Shown here: piece by piece, positions 6,782 through 9,106 of the stretch
Layout of the letters: each line of letters starts with the position of its first letter
Numbering within the stretch: position 1 is the stretch's first letter
The notes under the pieces: generated by a model
Database searches by the model: none
Seen by the model: the letters and a program-made list of their open reading frames with translations, nothing else
Told to the model about the DNA's origin: nothing
Translations under genes and position numbers: made by a program
DNA from: JBEIUO01 sp964549785
Lineage (GTDB): Bacteria > Planctomycetota > Phycisphaerae > Phycisphaerales > UBA1924
Reading direction: 5' to 3'
DNA length: 9,106 bases
NCBI GenBank assembly: GCA_964549785.1
Contig: CAZJXA010000133.1
Coordinates: 1 to 9,106 of the forward strand

Positions 6782-7522
6782 CTATCCGATCAAGGCCCGC
6801 GCCGCATTCTCTTGGTCCGGCAATCCGCGAAGATCGACGACCAGCCACCCGGCGTATCTGGCCACGCTCAGAGCAACCACATACTCGTCTATCTTGAGCC
6901 TCCCCTGCCCCGCAACGCAGCGGCCGACCGACGTCATATCGGATAGACGGGCCGCGGCGGGTGGTTCGACCATTGCCGTGACTGCCCGGGCGGGATCGTC
7001 GCCCGACAGAAGCACCGCGGCGGCGTCGATCCCAATTCCCATCCGCGGAGTCGGAGCCATGGGCCAGCGGTGGTCGGCGACCCTTGCTCCCACATGTTCG
7101 GCATCGAGAACCAGTCGATCGAGCACGCCAGCGGGCGAGTCGGCGTGGGTCGCGATCGACACCACCGGCTGCCCCTCGATCGCGCCCAATCGACGAAGAT
7201 CGGCGGCGAATCCGCACGCCTCGCGTACGGCGTCGGCCGCGCGGCTTTGACGGGCGGGCTCCGCGAAGTGGCTCGGCGGTATCCACAAATCCAAACCGGA
7301 GCAGGTCGCTCCAGCCCGACGGATGACCGCCGCGAGATCCCGCCGGGCCGACTGATCGAGGTCGCGGGCCCGGGTTCCATCCATCGCGGCGTCGATCTGA
7401 ATGCCTCTCGCTCCGAGCGCAAGCGCCCAATCGACCATCGCGCGCGGCGTGGTGCCCCACGGCGGATCGCTGCGCCGCTCCAGCCCCGCCAGCGAGATTG
7501 CACGCCGTTGTCCGAGCATCAA
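6782..7522 (-). CDS. Xylose-isomerase-like TIM-barrel protein (sugar phosphate isomerase/epimerase family)
   Basis: This protein of about 246 residues resembles the AP endonuclease family 2 / xylose-isomerase-like TIM barrels. Recognisable parts are ALGARGIQIDAAM (35-47) followed by LDQSARRDLAAVIRRAG (55-71), as in sugar phosphate isomerases with a GxQxD second strand and an ARR(D/E)L helix. GIGIDAAAVLLSGDDPARAV (162-181) matches the usual gvxxDpaxxxxxGxDPxxAv segment. VVDLRGL (228-234) near the end fits the last strand. The metal-binding Glu/His set is not fully apparent and the protein is shorter than the usual 270-290 residues, so activity is uncertain. The start is TTG at 7522 or ATG at 7519. 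A stop lies 18 nt upstream of the TTG with no other start codon between, and there is no good Shine-Dalgarno sequence. It may be co-transcribed with the ABC genes downstream, but a functional link is only a guess. Confidence 0.72.
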   Translation of the reverse strand: MMLGQRRAISLAGLERRSDPPWGTTPRAMVDWALALGARGIQIDAAMDGTRARDLDQSARRDLAAVIRRAGATCSGLDLWIPPSHFAEPARQSRAADAVREACGFAADLRRLGAIEGQPVVSIATHADSPAGVLDRLVLDAEHVGARVADHRWPMAPTPRMGIGIDAAAVLLSGDDPARAVTAMVEPPAAARLSDMTSVGRCVAGQGRLKIDEYVVALSVARYAGWLVVDLRGLPDQENAARALIG

Positions 7523-7569
7523 GGCAGCGTTGTAGGAGGCTCAACCTCCGGGCGGCGTCACCCGCTGCC
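7523..7569 (+). promoter_or_regulatory. Nested inverted repeats, possible antiterminator structure
   Basis: GGCAGCG (7523-7529) is exactly complementary to CGCTGCC (7563-7569). Between them a second perfect hairpin, GGAGG (7535-7539), loop CTCAA, CCTCC (7545-7549), is nested. The outer 3' arm overlaps the inner stem of the terminator-like hairpin at 7551-7586, so the two folds exclude each other. The complementarity is directly visible; a regulatory role is inferred. The same repeats read on the minus strand lie in the leader of the TIM-barrel gene, immediately before its start, so they could act there instead. Confidence 0.35.
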
Positions 7570-7586
7570 GCGGGCCGCCGTTTTTT
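7551..7586 (+). terminator. Intrinsic-terminator-like hairpin with T6 tract
   Basis: GGCGG (7551-7555) pairs with CCGCC (7575-7579). Above a 5-nt bulge (7556-7560), CCCGC (7561-7565) pairs with GCGGG (7570-7574) around a TGCC tetraloop. One base later comes a run of six T (7581-7586). The shape is that of a Rho-independent terminator on the plus strand. Yet no plus-strand gene ends nearby: the upstream gene is on the minus strand, and a plus-strand gene begins at 7618. It could stop antisense transcription into this region or attenuate the downstream pair. Confidence 0.5.
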
Positions 7587-7617
7587 AAGGGAACCCCCCT
7601 CGCCGTACGCTTCCGCC

Positions 7618-8217
7618 GTGCCCCCCTTTCAACGATTCACACTTACGCTGCACGGCTTTGCGCTCGCGGTCTGGCTGGCAGCGCTCGTCTCCGGTGGGCT
7701 TTCTGCCGCTTCGATCTTCCCGACGATGAAATCGCTTGACCCCACCATCCCGGCATTGTCGGGCTACTCCGGCGAGCACTGGAGACTCGCGGCGGGCATC
7801 CCGGCCAACATCATTTTCACACGGGCGGATCGGATTCAGTTCGTGTGCGCGGGGCTCGGGTTAATGACGCTGGGCTTCTGGCTCTCCGGGCTCGTCGGTC
7901 TCCGACAACGCGGCGAGCATGTGTCAATCGCCGGCGCGGTAACCCGGATCGCGACGTTCTCGGGGGCGATGGGCGGGCTGTGCTATCAGTTGTTCATCCT
8001 TGGCCCGCGCATGAATCTCGCGCTGAAGCAGTGGCTCGCTGCGGCGAACACCGGGGACAGTTCTCGGGCGGAAGCCTTTCGGGCGGCCTTCGATGCCGAT
8101 CACCCGGCGGCGAGCCGCACTCTGGGTTTCACTTCGGTATGCGTGGCCGCCTGCCTCGTGACCCACCTTTGGGCCGGAACCGGGGGCGAAGACCAAGCTC
8201 GTAGAGGGCGGACCTGA
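7618..8217 (+). CDS. Four-helix integral membrane protein, DUF4149-like
   Basis: This protein of 199 residues has four hydrophobic segments at about 13-35, 73-95, 107-128 and 168-186 and a short hydrophilic C-terminus. The first helix is followed by SIFPTMKSL (32-40), the second begins after FTRADRIQF (67-75), and LFILGPRMN (125-133) follows the third. This layout resembles the DUF4149/TMEM205-like family, whose molecular role is not established. I chose GTG at 7618. The frame is open back to an ATG at 7498, but that would add about 40 Arg/Ala-rich residues, overlap the divergent gene and run through the terminator-like hairpin. No Shine-Dalgarno sequence precedes the GTG; AAGGGA at 7587-7592 is too far. 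The gene ends 1 bp before endonuclease III, so the two are very probably co-transcribed. Confidence 0.75.
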   Translation: MPPFQRFTLTLHGFALAVWLAALVSGGLSAASIFPTMKSLDPTIPALSGYSGEHWRLAAGIPANIIFTRADRIQFVCAGLGLMTLGFWLSGLVGLRQRGEHVSIAGAVTRIATFSGAMGGLCYQLFILGPRMNLALKQWLAAANTGDSSRAEAFRAAFDADHPAASRTLGFTSVCVAACLVTHLWAGTGGEDQARRGRT

Positions 8218-8218
8218 G

Positions 8219-9055
8219 ATGGCGAGCAAACGCGCTACCCCCACCATCACGAAGGCCGCCAAAGCCCGGGCCGCCGAACTGTTGGCCGCGCTTCGGGTGC
8301 ATTACCCCGGTGCCCACTGTGAACTGCTCTACTCGTCGCCGCACGAACTGCTGATCGCGACCATACTTTCGGCCCAGACCACGGACGTCAATGTCAACCG
8401 AGCGACACCCGCCCTCTTCACGAAGTTTCCTACCCCCCAGGCATTCGCCGCCAGCTCCTCCGAAGAGATAGAACCGTTTGTTCGCTCGCTCGGATTTTTC
8501 CGCAACAAGGCCCGGGCCGTTCACGAGGCGATGAAGCGGGTGGTCGAGGAGTTTGGCGGGGTTGTGCCCAGCACGATGGAGGAATTGCTCTCTCTCCGGG
8601 GCGTCGCGAGAAAGACCGCGAACGTCGTTCTGGGAAACGCCTTCAACGTGAACGCTGGCGTGGTGGTGGACACGCATGTCGAGCGGCTTTCGCAACGGCT
8701 GGGCCTCGCACCAAAGGGCTCGAACGTCGCGGCCATCGAACACTATTTGATGGCCCAGTTCCCGCGCGACGATTGGTGCGAACTCTCGCACATGCTCATT
8801 TTTCACGGCCGGCGGGCCTGCAAAGCCCGAGGCAAAGAATGTTCTGCGCACGAGATATGCCGCGGGTTCGGAAAGTGCTGCGATCTCGCACGAACGGCCA
8901 CGAAGAAACCGGCCGCGACGACCGCATCCAAAGCCGGCGATGGGCCGCCCAAAGCGGTGCGGCGGAAGGCGAGTGCCGCGAAAGCCGAACTGACTGAGCG
9001 GGCTCGGAACACGAACGCCAAGGGCAGTCGTGGCCGGCGAAAAAAGCCGTCGTAA
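8219..9055 (+). CDS. nth: Endonuclease III (HhH-GPD DNA glycosylase/AP lyase) with basic tail
   Basis: This 278-residue protein is a base-excision-repair enzyme that removes oxidised pyrimidines and cleaves AP sites. SAQTTDVNVNRATPALF (51-67) is typical of the family. The helix-hairpin-helix reads LRGVARKTANVVL (126-138), with Lys132 as the Schiff-base lysine and Arg127 where proline is usual. The catalytic aspartate is Asp151 in VVDTHVERLSQRLGL (149-163). The cysteines of the iron-sulfur loop are Cys201, 208, 214, 220 and 221. The spacing is C-X6-C-X5-C-X5-C-C, not the standard C-X6-C-X2-C-X5-C. A Lys/Ala/Arg-rich, probably disordered tail of about 50 residues (229-278) extends beyond the usual length of about 210-220. 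ATG at 8219 has GAGGG at 8204-8208 upstream and lies one base after the preceding stop codon. Confidence 0.96.
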   Translation: MASKRATPTITKAAKARAAELLAALRVHYPGAHCELLYSSPHELLIATILSAQTTDVNVNRATPALFTKFPTPQAFAASSSEEIEPFVRSLGFFRNKARAVHEAMKRVVEEFGGVVPSTMEELLSLRGVARKTANVVLGNAFNVNAGVVVDTHVERLSQRLGLAPKGSNVAAIEHYLMAQFPRDDWCELSHMLIFHGRRACKARGKECSAHEICRGFGKCCDLARTATKKPAATTASKAGDGPPKAVRRKASAAKAELTERARNTNAKGSRGRRKKPS

Positions 9056-9059
9056 GAAA

Positions 9060-9106
9060 ACGTGCTCAGGAAAGTGACACGTGCTCGCGAAAGTGAAACG
9101 TGCTCG
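9060..9106. repeat. 19-bp tandem repeat running off the window
   Basis: ACGTGCTC recurs at 9060, 9079 and 9098, exactly 19 bp apart. Units one (9060-9078) and two (9079-9097) agree at 16 of 19 positions, differing at unit positions 9, 10 and 19. The third unit is cut at 9 bases by the window end. The array begins 4 bp after the endonuclease III stop codon and continues to the right for an unknown length. It has no spacers, so it is not a CRISPR array, and 19 is not a multiple of 3, so a coding repeat is unlikely. Confidence 0.75.

Noticed and set aside
7508..7536. Plus-strand promoter TTGTCC-17 bp-TGTAGG before the membrane protein gene
   Set aside because: The -10 matches consensus at only three of six positions, and the start would fall after the first arm of the inverted repeat.
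6717..7544. 275-codon minus-strand open frame overlapping the TIM-barrel gene in another frame
   Set aside because: Arg/Gly/Ser-rich without motifs, while the overlapping frame shows TIM-barrel family segments.
7498..7617. Upstream ATG extension of the DUF4149-like protein
   Set aside because: It would add about 40 Arg/Ala-rich residues, overlap the divergent gene and read through the terminator-like hairpin. The hydrophobic protein begins naturally at GTG 7618.
9060..9106. Possible CRISPR array
   Set aside because: The repeats are directly adjacent with no unique spacers and are only 19 bp long.

Overview
The window is GC-rich bacterial chromosome carrying nine protein-coding genes with short gaps. 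No tRNA, rRNA, insertion sequence, phage gene or CRISPR array is visible. The gene content is mostly housekeeping or signalling: a PilZ-domain protein, the GTPase Obg, a cold-shock-domain protein, a small sensor histidine kinase, an MDR-family oxidoreductase, an ABC-2 type exporter pair, a xylose-isomerase-like TIM-barrel protein, a four-helix membrane protein and endonuclease III. The high GC, GTG/TTG starts, the diverged sugar-phosphate-isomerase-like barrel, the ABC-2 permease with a long extracytoplasmic loop and the simple tandem repeats between genes would fit a planctomycete-like bacterium. That placement is a low-confidence inference; no rRNA or other decisive marker is present.

Layout. 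At 1-67 there is a C-rich 15-bp tandem repeat. On the plus strand follow the PilZ protein (256-654), Obg (790-1857), and a probable three-gene run: cold-shock protein (2099-2389), histidine kinase (2423-3268) and oxidoreductase (3309-4358). A good promoter candidate (1932-1960) lies ahead of this run and would give a leader of about 130 nt. The oxidoreductase converges, with only 6 bp between stops, on a minus-strand run read from right to left: TIM-barrel protein (7522-6782), ABC ATPase (6700-5549) and ABC permease (5552-4365). ATPase and permease overlap by 4 bp. A divergent intergenic region (7523-7617) holds unusual nested inverted repeats, including an intrinsic-terminator-like hairpin on the plus strand. 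It is followed by the plus-strand membrane protein (7618-8217) and endonuclease III (8219-9055), 1 bp apart. The window ends inside a 19-bp tandem repeat (9060-9106).

How the genes work together. The ABC pair clearly forms one exporter. The cold-shock/kinase/oxidoreductase run may be co-transcribed, but no shared pathway is evident and the kinase has no adjacent response regulator. I found no convincing new multi-gene system. The most interesting leads are the attenuator-like leader before the membrane protein/endonuclease III pair, the long cold-shock leader with a direct repeat in its promoter, the non-standard cysteine spacing of the endonuclease III iron-sulfur loop, and the two tandem repeats, one with a G-quadruplex motif.
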